Below are positions 35,572-46,120 of a stretch of 64,000 nt of DNA, one piece after another. The stretch is from WJKG01 sp964627305 (GTDB lineage: Bacteria; Zixibacteria; MSB-5A5; GN15; FEB-12). Numbering within the stretch: the first letter of the stretch is position 1; each line of letters begins with the position of its first letter. The stretch is taken from positions 186,001 to 250,000 of the forward strand of contig CAZVHP010000001.1 of assembly GCA_964627305.1 (NCBI GenBank), in the 5' to 3' direction. Below the pieces are notes generated by a model. It did not search any database, had not been told where the DNA came from, and saw only the letters and a program-made list of their open reading frames with translations. Position numbers and translations under genes: made by a program.

Positions 35572-36551
35572 TGAGTTTGGAGTTAGACGAGAAGGTTGTC
35601 CGGTCCCTCTCTGTCGAGGGAATCGATCAGCGGCTGCTGTTCGGGCAGGGGGATGCGTTCCTGCGTGTTCTCGAAGCGCAGTTGTATGGCAAGATAGTGG
35701 CCCGCGGCGACAAGGTCGTTGTGGAAGGCCCCGCCGAGGCGGTAGAGAAGACGATGCGTGTTCTGCAGGACCTGATCACGAGGATCAGGCAGGGGGACTA
35801 TATTACGCAGCAGTATATCAACTACGCCATCGCAATGGTCAAGGAAGGCGCCGAGGGTCCTGCGACGGAAATCTCGACTGCCAGTCTGCTGGTCAACTCA
35901 CTGCGTAAGGAGATCAAGCCCAAGACAGTCGGGCAGACCAGATATGTTGAGGCAGTCAGCAAGAACGACATCGTCTTCGCAATCGGGCCGGCAGGGACGG
36001 GCAAGACATTCCTGGCGGTGGCCATGGCGGTAGCCGAACTGAAGGCCAACAAGGTGAGCCGAATCGTATTCACCCGGCCCGCGGTCGAGGCTGGTGAGTC
36101 ACTCGGGTTCTTGCCCGGGGACATTCGTGCCAAGGTGGACCCGTATCTGCGCCCCGTATATGACGCTCTGTATGACATGTTGCAGCCGGACAAGGCGCGC
36201 AAGCTGCTGGAAATCGGTATTATCGAGATTGCACCACTGGCTTTCATGAGGGGACGCACCCTCAATGATGCCTTCGTGGTGCTCGATGAGGCTCAGAATA
36301 CCACCAGTGCCCAGATGAAGATGTTCCTTACTCGTATCGGCGAGGGATCCCGGGCGATCATCACTGGTGATGTCACGCAGATCGATCTGGTCAAACCACA
36401 GCAGTCGGGGCTGATTACGGTCCAAAAGATCCTCTCCGGGATCAAGGGAATAGAGTTCCGGTATCTGACGGAGAAGGACGTTATCCGTCATTTCCTGGTG
36501 CAGAAGATTATCACGGCCTATGAACGCTGGGAAGGTGGTCGTCAGCGATAG
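35571..36551 (+). CDS. phoH: PhoH family ATPase
   Basis: A 326-residue cytosolic P-loop protein linked to RNA and ribosome metabolism. An N-terminal KH-like region is followed by Walker A GPAGTGKTFLAVAMAV, FTRPAVEAGESLGFLPG, Walker B FVVLDEAQNTT and TRIGEGSRAIITGDVTQIDL, the PhoH signature. The ATG at 35571 overlaps the aspS stop (TAATG), pointing to translational coupling; an in-frame GTG at 35535 would overlap more. Immediately followed by pgpH and ybeY, a widely kept neighbourhood. Confidence 0.94.
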   Translation: MSLELDEKVVRSLSVEGIDQRLLFGQGDAFLRVLEAQLYGKIVARGDKVVVEGPAEAVEKTMRVLQDLITRIRQGDYITQQYINYAIAMVKEGAEGPATEISTASLLVNSLRKEIKPKTVGQTRYVEAVSKNDIVFAIGPAGTGKTFLAVAMAVAELKANKVSRIVFTRPAVEAGESLGFLPGDIRAKVDPYLRPVYDALYDMLQPDKARKLLEIGIIEIAPLAFMRGRTLNDAFVVLDEAQNTTSAQMKMFLTRIGEGSRAIITGDVTQIDLVKPQQSGLITVQKILSGIKGIEFRYLTEKDVIRHFLVQKIITAYERWEGGRQR

Positions 36552-36575
36552 GCCCGCGAAAGGGATTTTCGCCTC

Positions 36576-38831
36576 ATGTTTTCCATCCTGATTAAGCTGC
36601 GCCGCGCCATCAAGCGGTTTCTCAAGGTGCAGTCGGAGAGCCGTCAGGCACAGCAGCCGACACTTCGGTCCCGTGTGAACAAGGGGATAATGCTGGTCGT
36701 GGCCGCTTTCATCGTGGGAGTGTTCTATCCGGGCGAGAACCTTTTCGATCCCCTGAATATGCCGCGAGAGGGGGAGATCTCGCTCGAGGATGTCCTTGCT
36801 CCATTTCAGATTGTCGTATACAAGACAGAACGTGAGCTTCGCGAGGAGCGGGAGTTGATTCGGGCGGCTGTTCCGTTTGTGCTCGATGCTGACACCGTTA
36901 TAGTCAATCAGTCGCTTATCGACCTGAGGCGGTATGGGCTCCTTATAGACTCATTGCGTCAGGCCCACGACACCCTTGGCGCCGGGACTATGGGCGATCT
37001 GGCGCAGTTGGTCGCGGGACGCTTTCCGATGCTCTCGCGGGAGGCGATTCTGCAGTCACTGAGGCGACCCGATCTCAATCGCGCCGTTTCGCGCCTTCAG
37101 CAGATATTGCAGGACGAGATTTATAAGGTTGGTGTACTGCCCAATGAGGCTACCATTCCCGAAACCCGGAGTAAGAGCGTGCTTGTTCGGCGCGGTGATC
37201 GGGAGTCAATCCACTCCCGGGATCGGGTGCTGCCGCTGGCCGAGGCGAACGTGCAACTGCTCTCGGCCCTCAACGAGGCTTATGCGGCAGACTCGAGTGT
37301 CGATGTTGAGTTTAACTACCTTGTGGGCAGAACGTTCATCCAGCCCAACCTTCGCCTGGCTACCAACGAGTACAATCGCCGGGTACAGGAGGAACTTGAG
37401 GCCATCTCCGAGATCAAGGAAGTCGTCCGCGAGGGTGATATTATTGCTCGATCCGGCAACAGGATCAATGAGAGGCAGGAACGAATCCTTCGCGAAATGT
37501 CTCGACTGAGCCGCGAACGTGCGGCTCGTGAGGGCGGAATTCAGGCGTGGTTGCCGGCGGCGGCGCGTGTCTTCTTCAGCTTCGCGGCATTCGGCGGGCT
37601 GTACTTTTTCCTGTTCTACTTCCGGCGGGAGTTATTTCACTCCAACCCCAAAATACTCGCGCTGTTGCTGATCTTCGGACTGGTGCTGTTCCTCGTCTGG
37701 CTGGCCGGTGAGCAGTTGCGCCTATCTATGTACCTGTTCCCGGTGGCCATGTTGGCTATGCTCGTAACCGTGCTCTTTGATGCCGAGGTGGGGATCATCG
37801 CCACCGTCGTGCTCGCACTGCTGCTGGGGATCATGCATCGGTTCAATTTCCCGCTGGCCCTGGTGACGATGTTTGTGGGTACGGTTGCCTGTCTCACATC
37901 GCGATCTGTCACAAAACGGTCAGACTTCTTCAAGATCATGTTCTTGACCGCCCTTGCTTATGTTGTGATAATTCCCATCATTGAGGGGCTGCGCCTGACA
38001 CCTTCGACTGACATCCCGACAGAAATGGGCTATGGTGTGGTCAGCGCCCTTGTTGCGGTCTTTCTGACAATCGGTGTGTTGCCGGTCTTTGAGTCGCTTT
38101 TTGGCATTACCACCGATATCCGTCTGCTTGAACTGTCGGACATGAACCACCCCGTGCTCAAGCGGCTGGCGCTGGAAGCACCGGGGACCTATCACCATGT
38201 CATCAACGTCGGCAACTTGTGTGAGGCTGCGGCCAAGGAAATCGGGGCGAACCATTTGCTCGCGCGGGTGGGGACGTATTATCATGATATCGGCAAGATG
38301 GAGATACCGGAGTACTTCGTGGAGAACCAGCTCAGTATCAAGTCCAAACATGATGAGTTGACACCCTCCATGTCTGCTCTTATCCTTGCCGCTCATGTCA
38401 AGAAGGGCCGCGCCATTGGTGAAGCGGCTGATATTCCCGATGACGTGCTGAACTTCATCGAGGAGCATCACGGCACTATGGTCATGACCTATTTCTATAA
38501 TAAGGCGCTGGAGGAGGGAGATGAGGACGTGTCCCCCGATAAGTTCCGCTATCCCGGACCCAAACCGCAGATCAAGGAGACAGGAATCTGTATGCTGGCC
38601 GATGGGGTGGAGGCCGCCAGTCGGACGCTCGATGATCCCAAGCCGGCCCGAATCCGAACCCTGATTCAGCGGATCATCGACGATCGCGTGGCGGCCGGCG
38701 AACTTGACGAATGCCCCCTCACGCTGCGCGATTTGGCCCGCATCAGGGAGGCGTTTCTGAAGGTGCTGGTCGGCGCGTTTCACCATCGCGTGGTCTATCC
38801 CACGAGGGAACAGGTCAAGGCCAGATCCTGA
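36576..38831 (+). CDS. pgpH: 7TM-HD family cyclic-di-AMP phosphodiesterase (PgpH-like)
   Basis: A 751-residue membrane enzyme. After one N-terminal anchor comes an extracytoplasmic 7TMR-HDED region (about 60-330), seven membrane segments (about 330-500), and a cytoplasmic HD domain: APGTYHHVINVGNL, YYHDIGKMEIPEYF with His570/Asp571, and FIEEHHGTMVM. In PgpH this domain breaks down cyclic di-AMP, so this bacterium probably uses that messenger. No cyclase is in the window. TGATG overlap with ybeY. Confidence 0.92.
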   Translation: MFSILIKLRRAIKRFLKVQSESRQAQQPTLRSRVNKGIMLVVAAFIVGVFYPGENLFDPLNMPREGEISLEDVLAPFQIVVYKTERELREERELIRAAVPFVLDADTVIVNQSLIDLRRYGLLIDSLRQAHDTLGAGTMGDLAQLVAGRFPMLSREAILQSLRRPDLNRAVSRLQQILQDEIYKVGVLPNEATIPETRSKSVLVRRGDRESIHSRDRVLPLAEANVQLLSALNEAYAADSSVDVEFNYLVGRTFIQPNLRLATNEYNRRVQEELEAISEIKEVVREGDIIARSGNRINERQERILREMSRLSRERAAREGGIQAWLPAAARVFFSFAAFGGLYFFLFYFRRELFHSNPKILALLLIFGLVLFLVWLAGEQLRLSMYLFPVAMLAMLVTVLFDAEVGIIATVVLALLLGIMHRFNFPLALVTMFVGTVACLTSRSVTKRSDFFKIMFLTALAYVVIIPIIEGLRLTPSTDIPTEMGYGVVSALVAVFLTIGVLPVFESLFGITTDIRLLELSDMNHPVLKRLALEAPGTYHHVINVGNLCEAAAKEIGANHLLARVGTYYHDIGKMEIPEYFVENQLSIKSKHDELTPSMSALILAAHVKKGRAIGEAADIPDDVLNFIEEHHGTMVMTYFYNKALEEGDEDVSPDKFRYPGPKPQIKETGICMLADGVEAASRTLDDPKPARIRTLIQRIIDDRVAAGELDECPLTLRDLARIREAFLKVLVGAFHHRVVYPTREQVKARS

Positions 38832-39280
38832 TGGAACTGCATATCTTCAAAGAGACTCCGGCCCGGATTCCACGTCAGAAGCTGCGGCGGTTGTTCCAGT
38901 CCATCGTTGCTCATGAGTTCGATCCGATGTTCCCGTCGCAGATTAACGTTGTGTTTGTCGACGATGAGCGCATCAAGGTCCTGAACCGGGAGTTTCGCGG
39001 ACTGGACCGTCCGACCGATGTACTCTCGTTCGTTGTCGATGACATTCACGAGGATGGCGGCACGTTCGGCGAGATATACATATCCTGTAACCGCGCTTTG
39101 CAGCAGGCCGGTACCTACAACGTGTCATTCACCGAGGAGTTACTGCGGCTTTTTGCGCACGGCATGTTGCACCTGGCCGGATGGGACCACGAGGACGATG
39201 AGTCGCTCAGGCGCATGCAGCAGCGCGAGGATTTCTTTCTGACACAGGTCGAGGATCACGGCGGTGAGCATGGGAAGTGA
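38831..39280 (+). CDS. ybeY: Endoribonuclease / rRNA maturation factor YbeY
   Basis: A 149-residue metalloenzyme that helps mature the 3' end of 16S rRNA. The diagnostic zinc motif HGMLHLAGWDH is present and RPTDVLSFVVDD precedes it. The frame continues upstream to 38711, but the ATG at 38831 overlapping the pgpH stop is the family start. Confidence 0.96.
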   Translation: MELHIFKETPARIPRQKLRRLFQSIVAHEFDPMFPSQINVVFVDDERIKVLNREFRGLDRPTDVLSFVVDDIHEDGGTFGEIYISCNRALQQAGTYNVSFTEELLRLFAHGMLHLAGWDHEDDESLRRMQQREDFFLTQVEDHGGEHGK

Positions 39281-40532
39281 GTGGGTTGCGATAGCCGCCA
39301 TTCTGTCGGGTTACTTCCTGGGCTACGGCATTTCGTTGTACGCCTTGTCGATGCACATTGACCCTGACGAGATTAGACAGATCATTCCGAGAGTGTCCAA
39401 TCGTCGGCGGAAGTTCCTTGAGAAACTCAGCCGCGATCCACGCGCCTTTGTGCAGACGGCGATGCTGTTCAAATCGCTGGTGCTGATCGTCATCACGGGC
39501 TGCGCCATCCTGCTCCTGCGTTCGCTTGCCCGGGGACTCGAGGTCAGCGACTGGATTGTGTTCATGCTGGGCCTGATACTGGTCTGGCTGCTGTTTGTGT
39601 ATTTTGTCGAGTATCTGCCGAGGAGAGCGTCTCGTCGCGCAATCAGTATGTCTATGAACCGTCACTTCTGGCTGGTTTCGGTCCTTTACACCTTCCTCCT
39701 GCCGGTGGTGAAAGCCTATCGAGCGCTGCTGCTTCGCGGTCGTCAGCGCGAGGCGGTGACCGAAGAAGAGAAGGAAGACCTGGTGGAGCGCGCTATTGAG
39801 ACCCTCGCCGAGGACGCCGGGATTGATGAGCGGATTATCGAGGAAGACGAGAAGGAGATGATCGGCCAGATCTTCCTTCTGGATCAGACGGTAGTCCGCG
39901 AGATCATGATCCCGCGCATTCATATGACCGCCATCAACAAGAACATGACGTTCCCCGAGATTCGCGAACTGGTGGCCAGGGACGGGCATTCGCGCTACCC
40001 CGTGTACGACGGCTCGATAGACTCCATTGTCGGGCTTGTCTATGTCAAGGACCTGTTCAACCGGATGCCTCAGCCCGGTGAGAGTTTCGTCATTGATGAC
40101 TACCTGCGGGAACCCTATTTCGTCCCGGAATCCAAGGTTATCGGTGAACTGCTGCGGGAGTTCCGTCTGAAGAGCCTGCATATCGCTATTGTTGTCGATG
40201 AGTATGGTGGGGTCGCCGGGCTGGTAACACTGGAGGACATTATCGAGGAGATTGTCGGCGAGATTCGCGATGAGCACGACTATGAGAGCGATCTGTTCCA
40301 GCAGATGCCCGACGGACGATACCTGGCGAGCGCCTCAATGTTGGTTGAAGAGCTTCAGGAACTGCTTAACGTCGAGTATGACCCCGGTGACAACGACACG
40401 GTGGGTGGGTTGATCTATGATCTGGTGGGGTCTGTGCCCAGCGAGGGCCAGCTTGTCCAGTGGTACGGCATTCAGTTCGAGGTTTCACGGGTAGAAGGAC
40501 AGCGCATCGTTGAGGTGCTCGTGCGACGCTGA
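39264..40532 (+). CDS. CNNM/CBS-domain transporter-like protein (CorC/HlyC family)
   Basis: A 422-residue protein: CNNM/DUF21 membrane domain (about 1-190, three to four segments), two CBS domains (VVREIMIPRIHMTAI and AIVVDEYGGVAGLVTLEDIIEEIVG), and a C-terminal CorC_HlyC domain (about 340-422). Homologues move or sense Mg or Co ions; the old name hemolysin is misleading. GTG at 39264 with GAGG nine bases upstream overlaps ybeY by 17 bases. Last gene in the cluster. Confidence 0.92.
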   Translation: MSMGSEWVAIAAILSGYFLGYGISLYALSMHIDPDEIRQIIPRVSNRRRKFLEKLSRDPRAFVQTAMLFKSLVLIVITGCAILLLRSLARGLEVSDWIVFMLGLILVWLLFVYFVEYLPRRASRRAISMSMNRHFWLVSVLYTFLLPVVKAYRALLLRGRQREAVTEEEKEDLVERAIETLAEDAGIDERIIEEDEKEMIGQIFLLDQTVVREIMIPRIHMTAINKNMTFPEIRELVARDGHSRYPVYDGSIDSIVGLVYVKDLFNRMPQPGESFVIDDYLREPYFVPESKVIGELLREFRLKSLHIAIVVDEYGGVAGLVTLEDIIEEIVGEIRDEHDYESDLFQQMPDGRYLASASMLVEELQELLNVEYDPGDNDTVGGLIYDLVGSVPSEGQLVQWYGIQFEVSRVEGQRIVEVLVRR

Positions 40533-40590
40533 CGGTACGGCCGTTTGTCTGCTCGCGTTTACCTTTTATCAACGCACATCATCAATCCGA

Positions 40591-43500
40591 TCAACCGGGG
40601 GTGGACAAGGGCTTTGGCTTGCCAGTGGGCGGAATTGTGGTTCGTTGTGGCGATAGATCTTTGCTCTCGATGCACTCCAGCACACGCTGCAGAGCCGGCA
40701 GTCCCTTGAAGTTACGTCTGGATTTCTCGAACAGTTCGGCGAGCTGGTACTCCATTTGGCCGCAGTTTATCATGATGTACGGCACGTCCTGCTCCATACA
40801 GGTTTGCGCCATGCGGAACAGCTCGATTTTGGCGCAGAAGCGAGCATCGCAGATGACGGTATCGGCCACCCGCCGAAGGTTCTCGCTGACTGCCTCCCGG
40901 GAGTCGACCGCCATCAGGTTCACCCTTTCGGCACTGGCTTGCGGATGATAATGCGAGAGGATCTTCCGGTTGAGCGTGAACAACAGCAGCCGTATGTCGC
41001 GGTTCTTTTCAGGGTAGGGCGTTGCAGTCCTGCCTGGCTCCCGACTGAGGGGCAGGGTCAGGGTGAAACAGCTGCCAACGCCCTCCACGGACTCGACTGT
41101 CAAGTCGCCCCCGTGCTCCCGGGCAATATTGCGACCGATTGCCAGCCCCATCCCCGTGCCGGCCAGCTCATCCTCGCCCCATACGCCCTTGGTGGAGAAG
41201 AATGGGTCGAAGATCTTCCCGAGGTTCTGCTGCGGTATCCCCGGACCGGTGTCCCCAACCTTGATATGCACAAGGTCGCCCTCCCTGACCAGCGCCACCG
41301 TGACGACACCATCGCTGCCGACTGCATGCTGGGCGTTGATGAACAGGTTCATGAGAATTTGCTGTATCCTGGAGGCTGAAACCTCCACCGGTGGGATGTC
41401 CTCCTGAAAGTATGTGACGATTTCGATCGACTGGTTGATGAGCTCCTTCTCGACCATGGTTATCGACCGCGAGATGACCTTCCTGAGGTCCTCGGGGCTG
41501 AAGTCGTCAGGCTGTGTTCTGGAGAAGGTCAGCAGCGACATAGCGACGTCGTTGGCCTTCTCGCCCATCTCGATGATCTGGGTGAACGTCTCTCTTGCAG
41601 CCTCTAAGCCACCTTCCTCCTGCAAATCATCCATGGCAAACGAAGCGTTGCCGATGATGCCCCCGAGGTAGTTCTTGAATTCATGGGCGACACCGGCAGC
41701 AAGGGTGCCGATAGCCGCCAGCTTGTCTGATTCCATCAGTTGCTGCTGTGCCCGGACTTCCGAGGTGATGTCCTCGGCAACACTAAGGAAGCTGGTGATC
41801 TTGCCGTCCTCTCCGAAGATGGGGGAGATAGTGGTTCGCTGCCAGTAGATCTCGCCGCTCTTGCGACGGTTTTGAATCCGACCATTCCAGGTTTGCCCCG
41901 CTGTGATTGTCTCCCACAGCTCACGGTAGAAGGCCTGGTCCTGGCGCCCGGAACGCACGATGTTCACTTTTTTGCCGACGGCCTCGACCAGCGAGTAGCC
42001 CGTGACGCGAGTGAAGTGGGGGTTGACGTACTCAATGGTACCTTCGGGGTCTGTGATAATGACAATCGTCGGTGACTGATTGATGGCGTGGGACAGCTTT
42101 CGCAACTCCTGTTCCCTGTGGACCCTGTCAGTGATGTCCTCAGCAAGAGCGTGGACGATGCTCTGGCCCGGTACCGGATGGAAATCCCAGAGCAGGGTGT
42201 TGCGACCAAATCGGACTTCCAGCCCCTGAATAGTCTCGCTGTTGCTGACGCAACGGTGGATCAGGTCTCTGACGTTGTGGGGCAGAACTCGTGCTATCTC
42301 TTCAACGGACAGCCCCATACGTGCGAGATTCGACTCGGTTGCCGGGTTGGTATACTGCAGGTGGGCGTCGCTATCCAGCGTCACGATCATTCCGGGGTTG
42401 TTCTCTGCAAATGTGGCGAGCATGGCCAGCCGCATTTCGACGCGCTTACGCTCTGTGATGTCGGTGCTGTATTCAATGATGTCGGTCAGGTTGCCGTTTT
42501 CCAGAACCGGGAAGGCGCGCACCTCAACTGTGCGGGGCTTGCCGTCACCGTCGAAGTGCGTGTGCTCCACTGTGTATGGTTTCAGGTTCTCCCGCACTCT
42601 CTTCACGGCACAGGGATGGTCCTTGCCGGAGCATGGTGTCTCGGAGTTGTGTGTGAGAAGATGGCAGGTGGCACCCTCGGGCAGGGGGCCCTCGTGAGTG
42701 GCAGAGTTAGCCATCTTGATGCCCATGGTCTCCGGATCGATGACATAGAATGGGTGCGGGATTGACTCCAGCACCGACTTGAGGAAATCGGCCTGTTGGC
42801 GAACTCTGTCGATAGCGTTGCGACGCTCGGTGACATCGCGCACCAGAAAGAGAACCTCATCGGGTCCGCAGGGTGTGACGCGCGCCTCGTAGTGGCGCAT
42901 CTGATTGTCGACCGGCATGCTGTACTCGAATGTCCTGAGCCTGCGTCTGTCCAGACACTTCTCAACGTTCGAATTGACGAGGGACACGAAGTCAGTCGGG
43001 AAATCAAGGTCCTTCAGCGTGTTGCCGATGATCGCGTGCCGGTCGCGCAGCAGCTTCACTCCATCAGGATCGTTGAAATCCACAAAGGTGCCGTCGCGCC
43101 TCATCCTGAACATCAGGTCCGGCAGGGCGCTGACGATGGCCCGGTTCTGCGCCTCGGATTTCGCCAGCGCCTCCATGGCGCGCTTGCGGGCCGTGATGTC
43201 CTGGTACAGTGCAAGGATCGAGCGTACGGAACCGTCGCTGTTGCGCAGACACTTCGCTGATACCATGACCTCGACAATCTCACCGGACTTGTGCATGAAT
43301 CGCTTCTCGAGCGTGTAAGAGTCGGTCTGGCCGGTGGCAATCTGTTGATAAGCCGCCAGAGATGCCTCGCGGTCATCGGGATGGGACAGCTCTGTCGACC
43401 TGGCCTGCATCAGTTCCTCGCGAGTGTAACCCAGCATCTCGCACAGGCGCTCGTTACAGTGGATCCAGGTCATGTCCGGCGATTTTATGGCCATGCCAAT

Positions 43501-45858
43501 CATGCCCAGCTCGAAGAACAGTCGGAACCGCTGCTCACTGCGTCGCAACTCTTCCTCGGCCCGCTTAGTCTCCGTGACGTCCATCGCAAGGCAGGCAATT
43601 CCTGTCACATGGCCGGCCTCATCGGTCAGGGCCGTGTTGTGCCAGTCGCAGGTGATGATGCGCCCATCTTTCGTGCGGTTGATGTTCGTGCTGCGCCGAC
43701 CGCCTGTATTATCAAGTATTTGCTGGAAGACGGCGCTGAGATGTTGTCGAGTGCTGTCAACGATAATCAGATCGGCGGCACTTGATCCAATCGCTTCCTC
43801 GCTGCTATAACCAAAAGTCTTCTCTGCCGCCGGGTTCCAGGCACTGACCACGAAGTCTGTATCCAGTTCAATGTAGGCCAGCGGCGTTTCCTTGACATGC
43901 AGAGAGAGTTTCTGTTCGGACTTGCGCACCGCTTCCTGTGCCGCGCGGCGTTCGGTCATGTCCTCGATGATCCAGACGGCTCCCCGCGACAAGTCAGGGG
44001 GGGCGATGGCCTTGCCGTTGAACTGACACCAGACGGTGTGACCGTCCTTGTGTCGCAGTGGGTACTCAATGTGTACGATTTCCGTTTCGGCCAGGCGCCA
44101 GTAGTACTTTTCGCCGAAATCAACGAAGTTGTCATATGACAGATGGAGTTGCTCCGGGTTACGGCCCTCGATCTCGTGTGGTTCATATCCGAGCATCTGG
44201 GCCATGCGCGGGTTAACCTTCGTTACAATGCGATCGTGCAGGACCATGATACCGACGAGGCTGCTTTCAAAGATGGCATCCTGTTGGTCAAGCGTCTGCT
44301 TAAGCCGGATTTGGGCTTCCTTGCGGTCAGTGACATCCCGCATGATGCCCACCGCATGCCAGTCATCGTTGAGCTTGATGGCAGACAGCGACAACTCGAT
44401 CGAGATTTCATGGCCAGCTTTGGTCAATGCCTCCAGTTCGACCGTCTTGCCTACCGCGTTACCTTCGCCGGTACTCCGGAAGTCTGCAAAGGCCTTGTTG
44501 TGAGCGTCATGATAGCGTTCAGGTACGAGCAACTGGTGCAGGTTGCGGCTCAGGGCTTCTTTCGCTGAGTAACCAAATATCCTCTCTGCGGCGGGATTCC
44601 AGAAAGAGATGTGTCCCTGCGGGTCCATCATTACGATGGCGTCCTGGGCCGAATCGGTAATGGCCCGCAGGCGCGATTCACTTTCGAGCAGGGCGTGTTC
44701 GTTTGCTTTGCGCCGGCTGATATCGGTGTGCGTTCCAAACATCAGCAACGGTTTTCCGTCACCATCGCGCGTGATGATGCGACCCCGATCCAGAATCCAT
44801 ACCCAGTGGCCGTCGCGGTGTTTCATCCGGAATTCCAGTTCGTAGTGCTCCAGTTCGCCGTCGAAGTGCTGCTGCAGGCACGCCTCAGCTTCCATCAGGT
44901 CCTCAGGGTGCATCAGCGCTTTCCATGTTTCGACCGAGATCGGAGAGAGAGCCTCAAGGCTGTAGCCCAGCATCTCCGCCCACCTGGAGTTGAAGACGGT
45001 TTCACCTGTCTGCACATTCCATTCCCACACGCCGGCATCGGTGCCCTCGATGATGTTGGCCAGCCGATCACGTTCCAGCACCAGTGCCTGTTCGGTCTGC
45101 TTGCGGTCGGTGATATCGGTCAGGAAGTTCATGGTGGCCGCCTCGCCGAACCAGTCTATCGTGCCCCCGCTGTTCTGGAACCATCGGGTCGAGCCATCAG
45201 CCGCTATGACGCGTAGCTGGTGTGTGTCCGGGGCCTGCCGGCCGGCAACCCGGCGCATGTAGATATCTCGGGCCTCCTGGCGGTCATCGGGGTGGACAAA
45301 CTCCAAAAACGGCGTGCTCGTGAGCGTCTGCGCATCATGGCCGGTTGCCTCGGTGGTGGCTTTGTTGGTCCAGATGATTCTGCCATCGCGGACGATAAGT
45401 ATCGGCTGACGGGCCTGCTCGACAACAGTCTGGAAGTGATGGCCTCGCTTGTCGCAGGCCTTCTGGAGTGCCTGTACCCGGCGCAGTTCTGTCCGGAGCT
45501 GCTTGCGGATGTCACTCAGGTACCCGATCAGGCCGCCGATGGCGACAAGGATGATCGAGCCCATCCAGCCGGGGCGGTGGAAGATCGCATCGATGCCGCT
45601 GTAGCCAACAAGATTCAGATGGATGGTGTTGACGACGATGGCGCCAAGACCGGCAAGAAGGCCGATTCTCAGACCGAAGAACCAGGCCAGCAGCATGACC
45701 GGGACCACGAGGAGAATGCCCGCTCCGGTGCCCATCATTTCATACAGGTACGCATACCCGAGGATGTAGGTGGCGGCTGCGAAGAGGCTATATGCGGCCT
45801 GCCTTCGCCTGCGCCCTGATGAGAATCCGCCCTTGTTCGATTTCCCTGCTTCGGTCAT
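40591..45858 (-). CDS. Giant multi-PAS membrane histidine kinase
   Basis: 1755 residues. The N terminus has about four hydrophobic segments (residues 20-110). About ten PAS domains follow to residue 1370, each ending in a DITDRK/DITERK-type linker. The eighth has three cysteines (CHLLTHNSETPC, HPC), suggesting a metal or redox centre. HisKA has His1392 in GVAHEFKNYLGG, and the HATPase contains VGDTGPGIP and GTGMGLA. The last 130 residues look like a worn receiver domain (VADTVICDARFC), probably not phosphorylated in the usual way. A single-domain receiver is encoded 262 bases upstream on the same strand, its likely partner. Many PAS domains mean several cytoplasmic cues can be merged. Confidence 0.92.
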   Translation of the reverse strand: MTEAGKSNKGGFSSGRRRRQAAYSLFAAATYILGYAYLYEMMGTGAGILLVVPVMLLAWFFGLRIGLLAGLGAIVVNTIHLNLVGYSGIDAIFHRPGWMGSIILVAIGGLIGYLSDIRKQLRTELRRVQALQKACDKRGHHFQTVVEQARQPILIVRDGRIIWTNKATTEATGHDAQTLTSTPFLEFVHPDDRQEARDIYMRRVAGRQAPDTHQLRVIAADGSTRWFQNSGGTIDWFGEAATMNFLTDITDRKQTEQALVLERDRLANIIEGTDAGVWEWNVQTGETVFNSRWAEMLGYSLEALSPISVETWKALMHPEDLMEAEACLQQHFDGELEHYELEFRMKHRDGHWVWILDRGRIITRDGDGKPLLMFGTHTDISRRKANEHALLESESRLRAITDSAQDAIVMMDPQGHISFWNPAAERIFGYSAKEALSRNLHQLLVPERYHDAHNKAFADFRSTGEGNAVGKTVELEALTKAGHEISIELSLSAIKLNDDWHAVGIMRDVTDRKEAQIRLKQTLDQQDAIFESSLVGIMVLHDRIVTKVNPRMAQMLGYEPHEIEGRNPEQLHLSYDNFVDFGEKYYWRLAETEIVHIEYPLRHKDGHTVWCQFNGKAIAPPDLSRGAVWIIEDMTERRAAQEAVRKSEQKLSLHVKETPLAYIELDTDFVVSAWNPAAEKTFGYSSEEAIGSSAADLIIVDSTRQHLSAVFQQILDNTGGRRSTNINRTKDGRIITCDWHNTALTDEAGHVTGIACLAMDVTETKRAEEELRRSEQRFRLFFELGMIGMAIKSPDMTWIHCNERLCEMLGYTREELMQARSTELSHPDDREASLAAYQQIATGQTDSYTLEKRFMHKSGEIVEVMVSAKCLRNSDGSVRSILALYQDITARKRAMEALAKSEAQNRAIVSALPDLMFRMRRDGTFVDFNDPDGVKLLRDRHAIIGNTLKDLDFPTDFVSLVNSNVEKCLDRRRLRTFEYSMPVDNQMRHYEARVTPCGPDEVLFLVRDVTERRNAIDRVRQQADFLKSVLESIPHPFYVIDPETMGIKMANSATHEGPLPEGATCHLLTHNSETPCSGKDHPCAVKRVRENLKPYTVEHTHFDGDGKPRTVEVRAFPVLENGNLTDIIEYSTDITERKRVEMRLAMLATFAENNPGMIVTLDSDAHLQYTNPATESNLARMGLSVEEIARVLPHNVRDLIHRCVSNSETIQGLEVRFGRNTLLWDFHPVPGQSIVHALAEDITDRVHREQELRKLSHAINQSPTIVIITDPEGTIEYVNPHFTRVTGYSLVEAVGKKVNIVRSGRQDQAFYRELWETITAGQTWNGRIQNRRKSGEIYWQRTTISPIFGEDGKITSFLSVAEDITSEVRAQQQLMESDKLAAIGTLAAGVAHEFKNYLGGIIGNASFAMDDLQEEGGLEAARETFTQIIEMGEKANDVAMSLLTFSRTQPDDFSPEDLRKVISRSITMVEKELINQSIEIVTYFQEDIPPVEVSASRIQQILMNLFINAQHAVGSDGVVTVALVREGDLVHIKVGDTGPGIPQQNLGKIFDPFFSTKGVWGEDELAGTGMGLAIGRNIAREHGGDLTVESVEGVGSCFTLTLPLSREPGRTATPYPEKNRDIRLLLFTLNRKILSHYHPQASAERVNLMAVDSREAVSENLRRVADTVICDARFCAKIELFRMAQTCMEQDVPYIMINCGQMEYQLAELFEKSRRNFKGLPALQRVLECIESKDLSPQRTTIPPTGKPKPLSTPG

Positions 45859-46120
45859 AGTAACTAATTGTGCTCTCCCCGAACATGCAGATCAGACGAT
45901 CAGGACTTCCCCCGGGCCACTTCTGACAGGTGCGCACTGCTGTTGGTTTTGCTACTGCCAGCTCCCTGAGGTCAGCCCTGCAGCCGCCCGCGGCAGCATC
46001 AGCTATTTTTGAAAGGCTCAGTTCTCCTACTTGTTGTGTCGGCATCTGTCTGCGGTTCTGAACAGCCTGTTACCGGGCGAGGTGCGAAAACCGACCGGCC
46101 CCAGGAGCACCGTCGGAGAC